The notes beneath the pieces are model-generated. The model was not told the origin of the DNA, searched no databases, and saw only the letters and a list, made by a program, of their open reading frames with translations. From positions 1,110 through 29,109 of the forward strand of contig MHFY01000055.1 of NCBI GenBank assembly GCA_001805375.1: a stretch of 28,000 nt of DNA. Direction: 5' to 3'. The position numbers were made by a program, and so were the translations under genes. Origin of the DNA: Omnitrophica WOR_2 bacterium GWA2_47_8 (lineage in GTDB: Bacteria > Omnitrophota > Gorgyraeia > Zapsychrales > GWA2-47-8). Each line of letters opens with the position of its first letter. The first letter of the stretch is position 1. Of the stretch, positions 14,923 to 21,632 are shown one piece after another.

Positions 14923-15583
14923 CCCCAAACTTAAAGTCATCATCTTTGATCTGGACGGCACCATTGTCGATGCCTACTGGCCGATCTTTAAAAGTTTTAA
15001 CCACGTGATGCGGGAATTAGGGCTGCCGTTAAAAGAGGACAGCATCGTGCGCCGTTCCGTCGGGTGGGGAGAGAAGGTCCTTTTTAAACCGTTCGTGGGA
15101 GAAAGAGACCTCGACAAGGCGCTTAAGATCTACCGCAGGCATCATATTCGGGCGCTCAAAAGCGGCGTTAAATTTCTGCCCGGGGCGAAAGCGGTCCTGG
15201 AATTCTTGGCGAAACGGAATTATATCCTGACCGTGGCCAGCAACCGTCCGACCTATTCAACCCGTATCATTGCCCGGCGGCTTAAGATGGAGAAATATTT
15301 CAAATACATTATCTGCGCCGATAAAATAAAAAAATTTAAGCCGCATCCGGGGCTGCTGCAGAATATTTTGAAAAAGTTCTCTGTTTCGCCTTCACAGGCG
15401 TTGTATGTGGGGGACATGGCGCTGGATGTTCAGACCGGCCGCCGGGCGAAGGTGAAGACCGTCGCCGTCCTGACCGGTTCCAGCACACGAAAGGAGATCA
15501 GCCGGGATAAACCTTTTAAAATTATCCGGAATGTTTCGCATTTAAGTGGTATTATCTTGAAATTGGAAGCTGAAAAGAGTTAA
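14915..15583 (+). CDS. HAD-family phosphatase, phosphoglycolate-phosphatase-like
   Basis: A 222-aa haloacid dehalogenase-type hydrolase. All four motifs are present: I FDLDGT (residues 11-16) with the nucleophile and acid/base aspartates, II VASN (serine), III KFKPHP (lysine), IV GDMALD (metal-binding aspartates). The helical cap lies between motif I and II (residues ~20-90), as in the Gph/PGMB subfamily. The substrate cannot be told from sequence; phosphoglycolate, pyrophosphate or a sugar phosphate are options. It overlaps the small membrane protein gene by 8 nt and is probably the last gene of the acyltransferase operon. Confidence 0.85.
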   Translation: MNDPKLKVIIFDLDGTIVDAYWPIFKSFNHVMRELGLPLKEDSIVRRSVGWGEKVLFKPFVGERDLDKALKIYRRHHIRALKSGVKFLPGAKAVLEFLAKRNYILTVASNRPTYSTRIIARRLKMEKYFKYIICADKIKKFKPHPGLLQNILKKFSVSPSQALYVGDMALDVQTGRRAKVKTVAVLTGSSTRKEISRDKPFKIIRNVSHLSGIILKLEAEKS

Positions 15584-15591
15584 ATAAGCAG

Positions 15592-15620
15592 TTGAATTTG
15601 TCAGAAGATTTTGCTTAAAT
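15592..15620 (+). promoter_or_regulatory. Promoter for the 27-aa basic peptide gene
   Basis: TTGAAT (15592-15597), a 17-nt spacer ending TGC, and TTAAAT (15615-15620) form an extended -10 promoter. The -10 lies in a small palindrome, TGCTTAAA (15612-15619) and TTTAAGCA (15624-15631), which could be an operator or a hairpin. The predicted start is near 15627. Confidence 0.55.
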
Positions 15621-15659
15621 GATTTTAAGCAGGATCATCAAAACAGAAAGGATCTTCAA

Positions 15660-15743
15660 ATGAGTAAACGTAAACGACGCGGTAAATTAAATTGGCGTTC
15701 TAAAAAAGCCAACCACGGTAAGAAACCCAGCCGAGGGGGGTAA
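15660..15743 (+). CDS. 27-aa highly basic peptide, possibly ribosome-associated
   Basis: A very short frame: ATG, 27 codons, TAA. It encodes MSKRKRRGKLNWRSKKANH and then GKKPSRGG, with 12 lysines or arginines out of 27 and no acidic residue. An AAAGGA Shine-Dalgarno lies 6-7 nt upstream and a promoter with a 17-nt spacer lies upstream of that, so the expression signals are better than for many longer genes here. The composition resembles tiny ribosomal proteins such as Thx or bS22, but I cannot match it to either family. The lipoprotein gene starts 5 nt after its stop, suggesting a shared transcript. It is too short for most gene finders. Confidence 0.6.
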   Translation: MSKRKRRGKLNWRSKKANHGKKPSRGG

Positions 15744-15748
15744 GAGTG

Positions 15749-16141
15749 ATGAGCCTTAAGGTCAATAACATTGTACGGGCGTGCTTGGTCTTGGCGGTTG
15801 TTTCATTTTCAAGCGGGTGTGTCTACATGGTCATCGGCGGGCTTGGGGTTTTAGGCGGATATGTCGTCAGCCCGGATACGGTTGAAGGCATCACCGATAA
15901 GGATGCCGATGAGGTATGGGACGCCAGTATCGAAATAACCTCGACCATGGGCGTGATTGAAGACAAGCAGGAATCTGCCGGGACCATGGCAACAAAGATC
16001 CAGGGTGCCCGTGTTTATATCACTATCCAATCCATCGGTTCGTCCTCCGTTAAGTTGCGTGTCAAGGCCCGCAAATTTTTCTTTCCCAAGATCAGCGTCG
16101 CCCAGGATGTGTATATCAAGATCATGACTGAGCTTCAATAA
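15749..16141 (+). CDS. DUF3568-like small lipoprotein
   Basis: A 130-aa protein with a signal peptide ending in a lipobox-like SSGC (Cys24) and then VYMVIGGLGVLGGYVVSPDTVEG, the glycine-rich start typical of DUF3568 proteins. The remainder is a small alpha/beta domain (ADEVWDASIEITSTMGVIED, then KIQGARVYITIQSI and VKLRVKARKFF) whose function is not known. An upstream in-frame GTG (15746) precedes the ATG at 15749; the ATG is preferred. It follows the basic peptide gene by 5 nt and precedes the tRNA island, with no terminator visible between. Confidence 0.65.
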   Translation: MSLKVNNIVRACLVLAVVSFSSGCVYMVIGGLGVLGGYVVSPDTVEGITDKDADEVWDASIEITSTMGVIEDKQESAGTMATKIQGARVYITIQSIGSSSVKLRVKARKFFFPKISVAQDVYIKIMTELQ

Positions 16142-16143
16142 TA

Positions 16144-16172
16144 TTGACATATTTAGAGTGATTGGATACAAT
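16144..16172 (+). promoter_or_regulatory. Consensus promoter of the tRNA island
   Basis: A perfect TTGACA (16144-16149), exactly 17 nt, then TACAAT (16167-16172). The predicted start is near 16179, about 50 nt before the broken tRNA-Phe copy and about 195 nt before the intact one. It begins 3 nt after the lipoprotein stop. Confidence 0.7.
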
Positions 16173-16227
16173 GGGGAACTTTCTAAGATAATTAATAGAT
16201 AAGTTAAGAATTTTATTCAAACTTTGT

Positions 16228-16324
16228 GCCGAGATAGCTCAGCCCTGATTTTACTGAACAAATTAATGAGATCAGGGTCCCGACTTCCTCAAGATTATGT
16301 TAAGGAAAGTCGGGATTGGTAGAG
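16228..16324 (+). pseudogene. Broken tRNA-Phe copy with an element in its D-loop
   Basis: GCCGAGATAGCTCAG (16228-16242) is identical to the first 15 nt of the intact tRNA-Phe. It is interrupted by a 73-nt double hairpin and then resumes with TTGGTAGAG (16316-16324), the next nine bases of the same tRNA. After that the sequence diverges and no anticodon arm or 3' half is found. The duplication also includes upstream flank: 16208-16242 matches 16354-16388 in 34 of 35 positions. This is a partial tandem duplication of tRNA-Phe that was then hit by an insertion in the D-loop. Confidence 0.8.
16243..16315 (+). mobile_element. 73-nt double-hairpin element in the tRNA-Phe D-loop
   Basis: Hairpin A: CCCTGAT (16243-16249) with ATCAGGG (16271-16277). 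Hairpin B: TCCCGACTTCCT (16278-16289) with AGGAAAGTCGGGA (16303-16315), one bulged A. The boundaries are exact because the tRNA sequence continues on both sides. No target-site duplication is seen. A related copy with the same A-B order lies at 16638-16715. It encodes no protein and would need a transposase in trans if mobile. Confidence 0.65.
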
Positions 16325-16373
16325 TTGATACAGTAAGATCAGCAGCTAACTACGAATTTTTTTCAAACTTTGT

Positions 16374-16446
16374 GCCGAGATAGCTCAGTTGGTAGAGCGA
16401 AGGACTGAAAATCCTTGCGTCCCCAGTTCAATTCTGGGTCTCGGCA
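16374..16446 (+). tRNA. tRNA-Phe (GAA)
   Basis: 73 nt; acceptor GCCGAGA/TCTCGGC with discriminator A, D-arm GCTC/GAGC, anticodon stem AAGGA/TCCTT with loop CTGAAAA (anticodon GAA), T-arm CCCAG TTCAATT CTGGG. The 3' CCA is not encoded. Confidence 0.96.
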
Positions 16447-16483
16447 CTTTGTTATTTCTCCGCTCGTTCAAATCTGAAATAAT

Positions 16484-16556
16484 GCTGGCGTAGCTCAGCT
16501 AGTAGAGCAGCGCATTCGTAATGCGCGGGCCGGAGGTGCAATTCCTCTCGCCAGCT
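16484..16556 (+). tRNA. tRNA-Thr (CGT)
   Basis: 73 nt; acceptor GCTGGCG/CGCCAGC with discriminator T, D-arm GCTC/GAGC, anticodon stem GCGCA/TGCGC with loop TTCGTAA (anticodon CGT, reads ACG), T-arm GGAGG TGCAATT CCTCT with one weak closing pair. CCA is not encoded. It lies 37 nt after tRNA-Phe. Confidence 0.94.
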
Positions 16557-16630
16557 TATTCTTGAGGTGTCCGCCCCACTCTCGTGGGGCGAGACCTCGC
16601 CCTGAACCAGTTCAGGGCGGGCAAATCTGG
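16557..16630 (+). repeat. 74-nt double hairpin bounded by a copied tRNA-Thr end
   Basis: Hairpin A: 16564-16579 with 16584-16598 (GCCCCAC/GTGGGGC core, loop TCTC). Hairpin B: CGCCCTGAAC (16598-16607) with GTTCAGGGCG (16610-16619), loop CA. The nine bases TCGCCAGCT that end tRNA-Thr (16548-16556) recur at 16631-16639, so the segment sits between direct repeats like an insertion with a 9-bp target duplication. The hairpins may also act as the tRNA terminator, although no poly-T follows. Confidence 0.6.
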
Positions 16631-16637
16631 TCGCCAG

Positions 16638-16715
16638 CTCTGATTTTTCTAGAATAATTCTGGAGGAAATCAGAATCCCGACTTCCTCCAGAATGATATT
16701 CAAGAAAAGTCGGGA
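16638..16715 (+). repeat. Double-hairpin element, second copy of the D-loop insert family
   Basis: Hairpin A: CTGATTTT (16640-16647) with AAATCAG (16667-16673). Hairpin B: ATCCCGACTTCCTC (from 16675) with AAAAGTCGGGA (16705-16715). It matches the element at 16243-16315 in order, length (78 against 73 nt) and in the B-arm sequence TCCCGACTTCCTC...AAAGTCGGGA, while the loops differ. It lies directly after the repeated tRNA-Thr end. The remaining 16716-16798 holds nothing I can identify. Confidence 0.65.
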
Positions 16716-16798
16716 CTTATTCTCTTTATCCGTGCAGCGCAGTCCTGATTTCTCCTCCTTAAATTTCTTACTTTCTTCGATTATTTACTTTTGGTCTG

Positions 16799-16807
16799 TG
16801 TTAAATT
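16799..16807 (+). promoter_or_regulatory. Extended -10 just before the TMTC/TPR gene
   Basis: TGTTAAATT (TG, one base, TAAATT at 16802-16807) ends 6 nt before the ATG at 16814. With standard spacing, transcription would start at the A of the ATG, giving a leaderless mRNA. No Shine-Dalgarno is present, which fits. Confidence 0.4.
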
Positions 16808-16813
16808 AGTGCT

Positions 16814-18682
16814 ATGTCGTTTAAATCAATCACCCAGCGTAATCTAACCGTCATCGGGATCCTGGCGCTTACGGCTTTCTGCGCGTACGGCCTGGCCTTG
16901 ACCTCCGGCTTTAAGTCGATGGACGATCAGGTCTCGATCCTGGACAACGAAAACATCCAGTCGCTGGCCAATATTGATAAGGTTTTTGCTTCATCCTTCT
17001 TCACCGGCAATAATTATTACCGTCCGGCTGTCGCCTTAAGCTTCATGCTCGAATATTTTTTCTTCGGGCCAAACGCGTTCTTCTTTTATCTGACCAATAT
17101 CTTCCTGCACATCGCCATGGCGGTGAGCGTGTTCTTTCTTCTTCAGAAATTTTTACCCTCCCGGGAGTTGTCCTTTTACGTGGCGTTTTTGTTCGTCCTT
17201 CACCCCGTTCATTGGGAAGCGGTCACCAATGTCGCCGGGCGTTCCAATATTTTGTGCGCGCTGTTCTTTGTGAATGCCTTCCTGTGTTTCTACCTGTCCC
17301 AAAACAAACCAACCCAAAAGTATCTGTGGTACGCCGCGTCGTTGATCTTATTTGCCTTAAGCCTGTTAAGCAAAGAGTCAGCCATCATGCTGCCGTTCGT
17401 GCTTTTGGCCTACATCTATTTTGTCCTCGGGAAAGATGAACCCCGAAAAAAACTTTATTGGCTGGCGGGTTACGGCGCGGTAACGGGGATCTATCTTGGG
17501 ATCCGGTTTTCGCTGCATATCACCAATGTGCTCTTCAAACGTGATCTCCAGGAATGGTTCTGGCATGTCTTTACGTTCTTAAGAAGCTTGATCACCGATA
17601 TCCGGCTGCTTATTTTTCCGTATAATCTTTACTACGACCGCAGTCAAAAGGTTTTGATCGACTTTCTGAACCTCGACTCTGCTTTAACGGTTGTTTTTTT
17701 GATCATGGGGGTCGTTATCCTCATGAAAATTTGGCGCAGGTTATCCGGCCTGGAACGTTTTCTGATGGCTTGGTTTGTCTTGGATATGTTCCCAGTCTCG
17801 CAGGTCATTACGCCTATTATCATTGCCCAAGGGTACATCTCAAGCGCGGACCACTTTCTGTACCTACCAGCGGTGAGTTTTTTAACCCTGCTCGTGCTAT
17901 GGGCAAAACGATTTTATGAATCAGAGGGAAGGCGCAAACCCATATCTGAGGCCGCGTTTTCATTGATCTTAGGCGGAATTTTTATTTTCTTATTCTTGGG
18001 AAGCCTGCAGCAAGCCATCTATTCGCAAAATGAGATCGCCATGTTCAAACGAAGCCTGGAATTCAACCCCGCCAACACCCGCGTGCGCACGTCGTTAGGT
18101 TTGGCCTACGCAAAAAATAAACTTTTCGCCGAGGCCGCGGACGAATTCCGTAGTGTGTTAGGGGCCGAGCCCTGGAATGTGCGCGCCCGCATCGCTTTCG
18201 GCAAGGCTTTATGCGACCAAGGAAAATTTAACGGATGTTTGAACCAATACGAGCAGATCACCGACGCCGGAGGCCTGGAAGACCTCCTGCAGGATAATAT
18301 AAAATTGACCCACCAGATCCTGATCGTGCAGTATCAGAACATGATCCATCAAGGACCGCAAAACCCGCAAGCCTATTTCAGCCTGGGCGTTATCTATTTC
18401 AAGGATCAGCAGATCGAAAAGGCCGTTGAGCAATTTAAAAAGGCCCTCAAACTTGACCCCCAATACCAGGATGCGCAATTTAACCTTGCTGTTTCCCTGG
18501 AGATCTTAACTGATAAAGGTCAGGCCGCGATCTATTATCAGGAAGTCATCACCGGACAAACCAAAGGTGAATTAGCGTATCAGTCCTATTTGCGCCTGGG
18601 CGAGATCTTTCGTGAGTTAGGGGAAGATGAAAAGGCGCAAGGGTATTTCCAGGCCGCGGAAGAGATGAAGAAAGAACACTAG
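16814..18682 (+). CDS. TMTC-like GT-C membrane glycosyltransferase with TPR tail
   Basis: A 622-aa protein. Residues 1-400 contain about ten or eleven hydrophobic helices; the first extracytoplasmic loop carries D37-D38 (in SMDDQV), the acidic pair typical of GT-C transferases, and then NNYYRPAVALSF, a signature of TMTC/DUF1736 proteins. HPVHWEAVTNVAGRSNILCALFF and LLSKESAIMLP are further family landmarks. Residues ~405-620 are TPR repeats (NPANTRVRTSLGLAYAKNKLFAEAA; NPQAYFSLGVIYFKDQQIEKAVEQF), probably periplasmic. Such proteins transfer sugars from a lipid carrier to secreted proteins or glycans; donor and acceptor are unknown here. The stop codon TAG is part of a word-repeat arm (AACACTAG). 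There is no ribosome binding site; the gene may be leaderless. Confidence 0.82.
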   Translation: MSFKSITQRNLTVIGILALTAFCAYGLALTSGFKSMDDQVSILDNENIQSLANIDKVFASSFFTGNNYYRPAVALSFMLEYFFFGPNAFFFYLTNIFLHIAMAVSVFFLLQKFLPSRELSFYVAFLFVLHPVHWEAVTNVAGRSNILCALFFVNAFLCFYLSQNKPTQKYLWYAASLILFALSLLSKESAIMLPFVLLAYIYFVLGKDEPRKKLYWLAGYGAVTGIYLGIRFSLHITNVLFKRDLQEWFWHVFTFLRSLITDIRLLIFPYNLYYDRSQKVLIDFLNLDSALTVVFLIMGVVILMKIWRRLSGLERFLMAWFVLDMFPVSQVITPIIIAQGYISSADHFLYLPAVSFLTLLVLWAKRFYESEGRRKPISEAAFSLILGGIFIFLFLGSLQQAIYSQNEIAMFKRSLEFNPANTRVRTSLGLAYAKNKLFAEAADEFRSVLGAEPWNVRARIAFGKALCDQGKFNGCLNQYEQITDAGGLEDLLQDNIKLTHQILIVQYQNMIHQGPQNPQAYFSLGVIYFKDQQIEKAVEQFKKALKLDPQYQDAQFNLAVSLEILTDKGQAAIYYQEVITGQTKGELAYQSYLRLGEIFRELGEDEKAQGYFQAAEEMKKEH

Positions 18683-18737
18683 AGCACCGGACACTCGTAA
18701 AGGCTCTAAACGTGTGCCCAGTGTTCTAGTGCTCTGG
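18674..18737 (+). repeat. Inverted word-repeat element, CACTAGA family, copy 1
   Basis: Left arm GAACACTAGAGCACCGG (18674-18690) continuing to ACACTCG (18697); right arm CCAGTGTTCTAGTGCTCTGG (18718-18737). The arms pair over 15 of 18 positions. The left arm contains the stop TAG of the TMTC gene. The left arm matches the reverse complement of 20722-20745 in 23 of 24 positions. Confidence 0.8.
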
Positions 18738-18748
18738 CGCACTTGTTA

Positions 18749-18757
18749 TGTTATAAT
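18749..18757 (+). promoter_or_regulatory. Extended -10 promoter for the MFS gene
   Basis: TGTTATAAT with a perfect TATAAT (18752-18757), directly after the word-repeat element. Transcription would start near 18764, leaving a 23-nt leader with AAGGA (18770-18774). Confidence 0.6.
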
Positions 18758-18786
18758 ATTTTCTTTTTTAAGGAAAAAAATGAACC

Positions 18787-20064
18787 ATGCTCACATTCCT
18801 CATTGACCTAAAGAACCGTAATTTTTTGAGGCTGTTCTTCGCCCAGGTGATCGCCCAGTTCGGGGACCGGATCATTCAAATGGCGCTGGTGGGGATCATT
18901 GCCGAGCGCTCACCGGGCTCTGCCATGGACCTGGCCAAGCTTTTATCTTTCACCATCATCCCTGTTTTTATCATCGGGCCCATTGCTGGTGTCTATGTCG
19001 ACCGCTGGGACAGGCGCAGTGTCCTTTTTATCTGCGATTTTTTAAGGGGCCTGCTTGTCCTGACCATTCCTTTTATCTTTTTTAGCAAGACGTCCTTTGT
19101 CCCCATTTATATTATTGTTTTCCTGACCTTTTGCGTGAGCCGGTTCTATGTCCCGGCCAAGATGTCCATTATCCCGGATTTGGTCGATGACCATCATTTA
19201 TTGATGGCGAACTCCCTGATGAGCACGACGGGCATGCTCGCTTTTGTCTTAGGGGTGGCCATGGGCGGTTTTGTCGTCGATAAAATGGGCGCGGGCATGG
19301 GTTTTGTCTGGGGCGCGGCCACGTATTTTATCTCCGGGCTTTTGATCTGTTCCATCCCTAAGGCGTTTCACTTGAATATCAACCGAAAGAAATTTAAGGA
19401 ATTTGTCCAGGTCATTAAAACGTCCCTCTGGGAAGAAATAAGGGAAGGCATCCGCTATCTGATCAACCACAAAGAGATCCGTTTTATCATCAACATGCTT
19501 TTTATATTGCTGAGCGCGGCCGGGGCCGTGTACGTGGTCATTATCGTCTTTATCCAGCAGGCCTTTGGCAGTGTTACCAAAGACCTGGCGGTACTGGCGA
19601 TATGTTTAGGGATAGGGCTTTTTTTAGGGGCCTTGGCTTACGGCAAGTGGGGCACGCGGTTTTTGTGGTATAAGACCATATTTTTCTGCCTCATGTTGGC
19701 CAGCTTGGTCATCAATGCCTTTGCCTTTGTTGTGTATCGCCATACCGACCTGCTCTCAGCCTGTATCTTGGCGTTCTTTCTGGGGTTCTGCATCGGCCCG
19801 ATCTTTATCGCCGCGAACACGGTGACCCACATCGTCAGCGATGAGAATATGCGCGGAAAGGTCTTTACTGCGCTGGAGGTCGTCATCCATTTCGCGTTTT
19901 TGGTGGCGATGTTCATCAGTTCTTTCCTGGCGGAATATATCCCCCGCGTCTGGATTTTAGCGGGTGTGGGTGTTATACTTGGGCTGGTCAGTATCATTAA
20001 TTTGCTTGTTTTTCGGAGCAGTGTCCCGATGAAGGTCAGGCAGGGTATAAACGTAAAGGTATAA
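18787..20064 (+). CDS. MFS transporter (MFS_3 / LplT-EntS-like)
   Basis: A 425-aa major facilitator with about twelve hydrophobic segments split by a hydrophilic loop near residues 195-225 (INRKKFKEFVQVIKTSLWEEIREG), which is typical. The signature between helices 2 and 3 is present as GVYVDRWDRRSVL (68-80). The pattern SRFYVPAKMSIIPDLV followed by LLMANSLMSTTG is shared by the MFS_3 group, which includes EntS exporters and the lysophospholipid transporter LplT. The substrate is not predictable; the lipid-related neighbourhood is only suggestive. An overlapping ATG at 18780 opens a frame of only eight codons. purN starts 6 nt after the stop, so the two are co-transcribed. Confidence 0.82.
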   Translation: MLTFLIDLKNRNFLRLFFAQVIAQFGDRIIQMALVGIIAERSPGSAMDLAKLLSFTIIPVFIIGPIAGVYVDRWDRRSVLFICDFLRGLLVLTIPFIFFSKTSFVPIYIIVFLTFCVSRFYVPAKMSIIPDLVDDHHLLMANSLMSTTGMLAFVLGVAMGGFVVDKMGAGMGFVWGAATYFISGLLICSIPKAFHLNINRKKFKEFVQVIKTSLWEEIREGIRYLINHKEIRFIINMLFILLSAAGAVYVVIIVFIQQAFGSVTKDLAVLAICLGIGLFLGALAYGKWGTRFLWYKTIFFCLMLASLVINAFAFVVYRHTDLLSACILAFFLGFCIGPIFIAANTVTHIVSDENMRGKVFTALEVVIHFAFLVAMFISSFLAEYIPRVWILAGVGVILGLVSIINLLVFRSSVPMKVRQGINVKV

Positions 20065-20070
20065 AAGAAT

Positions 20071-20697
20071 ATGCGTTTTGCGGTCTTAGCTTCCGGCAAC
20101 GGCACAAATCTGCAGGCCATTATCGACGCGGTCAAAAAAGGGGAGATCGCGGCGGAGTTGGCGCTGGTCGTCTCCAACAGCGACAAGGCCTACGCCCTCA
20201 AGCGCGCGGAATCAGCCGGGATCAAAACGTTATTCTTAAGCCCCAAAGAATTCACCAACCCGCAGAGTTATGACCGTCAGCTTTCCATCACCTTAAAAGA
20301 AGAAAAAATAGACCTGATCGTTTTGGCCGGCTACATGCGGCTTTTGACGCCTTATTTCGTGAAGGCCTTTCCGCAAAAGATCATCAATGTCCACCCGTCG
20401 CTGTTACCGTCGTTCAAGGGATTGCAGGGGATCAAGGATGCCTTCACCTATGGTACTAAAGTTACCGGTGCCACTGTGCATTTTGTCGATGAAATGATGG
20501 ACCACGGGCCGATCATCCTGCAGGAACCGGTGCGGGTGAGCGAAAAAGATACCCTGGAAACATTGGGAACAAAGATCCACGAAGCCGAACATAAGATTCT
20601 GCCCAAAGCGATCCAGTTATTTGCCGAAGGACGGTTGAAGGTTAAAAGAAGGACAGTGGTAATACTCGAAAAGGAGCACACGAACACTAGCCACTAG
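20071..20697 (+). CDS. purN: Phosphoribosylglycinamide formyltransferase (GART)
   Basis: PurN transfers a formyl group from 10-formyl-THF to GAR, the third step of purine synthesis. The 208-aa sequence has the N-terminal ASGNGTNLQAI phosphate-binding loop and the full catalytic set N106 and H108 (INVHPSLLPSFKG) and D144 (DEMMDHGPI), at the same numbers as in E. coli. AAAGG lies 11 nt before the ATG. The last ten or so residues (LEKEHTNTSH) and the stop TAG are encoded inside a CACTAGA-family word-repeat arm, so the natural end of the protein has been replaced or extended by the repeat. The gene converges on a - strand lipoprotein gene, with the repeat between. Confidence 0.95.
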   Translation: MRFAVLASGNGTNLQAIIDAVKKGEIAAELALVVSNSDKAYALKRAESAGIKTLFLSPKEFTNPQSYDRQLSITLKEEKIDLIVLAGYMRLLTPYFVKAFPQKIINVHPSLLPSFKGLQGIKDAFTYGTKVTGATVHFVDEMMDHGPIILQEPVRVSEKDTLETLGTKIHEAEHKILPKAIQLFAEGRLKVKRRTVVILEKEHTNTSH

Positions 20698-20755
20698 AGC
20701 ACAAGTGGTTAAAAGCTTTTTCGAGTGTCCGGTGCTCGAGTGTTCTAGTGTACTT
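20663..20755 (+). repeat. Inverted word-repeat element, CACTAGA family, copy 2
   Basis: Left arm ACTCGAAAAGGAGC (20664-20677), then CACGAACACTAGCCACTAG and AGCAC to 20702; right arm GCTTTTTCGAGTGTCC (20715-20730), then GGTGCTCGAGTGTTCTAGTG (20731-20750). ACTCGAAAAG pairs with CTTTTTCGAGT and the GAACACTAG words pair with CTAGTGTTC-like words. It lies between two converging genes and could end transcription from both sides. Its left part codes for the end of purN. Confidence 0.8.
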
Positions 20756-21632
20756 ATAAGTTATTTTTATCAATCTGCTTAGTTTCTTCCGTCACTAGAT
20801 CCACCAGCATCACCGATTCAAAATCCTGGAAATCATACACCCGTAACGTTTCGCTCACGGCGCTCAAGACCTCTTTTTGCGCCTCATCCCCCGGAGGAAA
20901 ACTGCTCCGGCCATATTTGAAATTGATCCGGTTTTCCACCTGCCGCGACAGGAATTCCGGCCAGGTCGTTTCTTTAAAAGAAAGATGCCGCCCCGCCTTA
21001 TCCCCGATGATCTCTTTATCCCCGGAAAAGTCCGTGATGTAACGCAGGATGAATTCTTCCTGGGGGATGTCCTGGGAAGGGGACATCACTTTTTTAAGGT
21101 CAGGAAAATAGAACAATAATCTCATCTCAATGCCCTTGCCGATATCCGCAAGCACGATGTTGAAAAAATCCGGCGCGTCTGGGGCCTCGCCGTAGGAACG
21201 GTACACGGCCGTCAACAGGCCGTTCTGCAGTTTTTGGGCGTCCTCGGTATAGGTCGTCGTATACCCAGGGTCCTTGCTATATTTGTTGGTCTCGGCGATG
21301 TCATACTGGACCGTAAAGTTCTTTTCTTCCAAGCCGGCCTTCACGAATTGTAGGCTGAAACCCTTGGTCGGTTTTTCAGAAGGAGGCGTTTTGCCGGCCG
21401 GGTTCGCGCCGATATCGAACAAAGGTTTTTCTATCGGCAGATAGATCCATACCGTACGGCCCACATCCCGCGTGACGATATGGTTGACCTGATATTCTTC
21501 CTTTAATATTTTTAAAAGTTTCTGCCGGGCTTCATTGGGCGTCAATGTGGAAAGCGGGGGAGGCCGACAGCCGATCGAAAGGATAAGAAGCAGCCCAACA
21601 AGGCCGCCGGAGATTTTTTTGTGCGGGATCAT
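20754..21632 (-). CDS. Unrecognised lipoprotein coupled to the ftsH-like gene
   Basis: A 292-aa protein with a clear lipoprotein signal: a basic start (MIPHKK), a hydrophobic core and lipobox LSIGC, so Cys22 is lipidated. The mature part is soluble and mixed alpha/beta; I recognise no domain. It has a proline- and threonine-rich start (RPPPLSTLTPNEARQKLL), a strand region (RTVWIYLPIEKPLFDIG), and a hydrophilic C-terminus. The ATG at 21632 shares one base with the TGA of the ftsH-like gene (TGATG), so translation is probably coupled; an in-frame TTG one codon upstream is less likely. An envelope partner, substrate or adaptor of the protease is a reasonable inference. Its end faces purN across a word-repeat element. 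Confidence 0.75.
   Translation of the reverse strand: MIPHKKISGGLVGLLLILSIGCRPPPLSTLTPNEARQKLLKILKEEYQVNHIVTRDVGRTVWIYLPIEKPLFDIGANPAGKTPPSEKPTKGFSLQFVKAGLEEKNFTVQYDIAETNKYSKDPGYTTTYTEDAQKLQNGLLTAVYRSYGEAPDAPDFFNIVLADIGKGIEMRLLFYFPDLKKVMSPSQDIPQEEFILRYITDFSGDKEIIGDKAGRHLSFKETTWPEFLSRQVENRINFKYGRSSFPPGDEAQKEVLSAVSETLRVYDFQDFESVMLVDLVTEETKQIDKNNL

Noticed and set aside
16243..16315. Self-splicing intron in a tRNA gene
   Set aside because: At 73 nt it is far too short, it sits in the D-loop and not the anticodon loop, and the tRNA 3' half is missing, so there is no functional tRNA to restore.
16452..16703. Minus-strand open frame across the tRNA-Thr region
   Set aside because: It covers a tRNA gene and palindromic elements, so the open frame is incidental.
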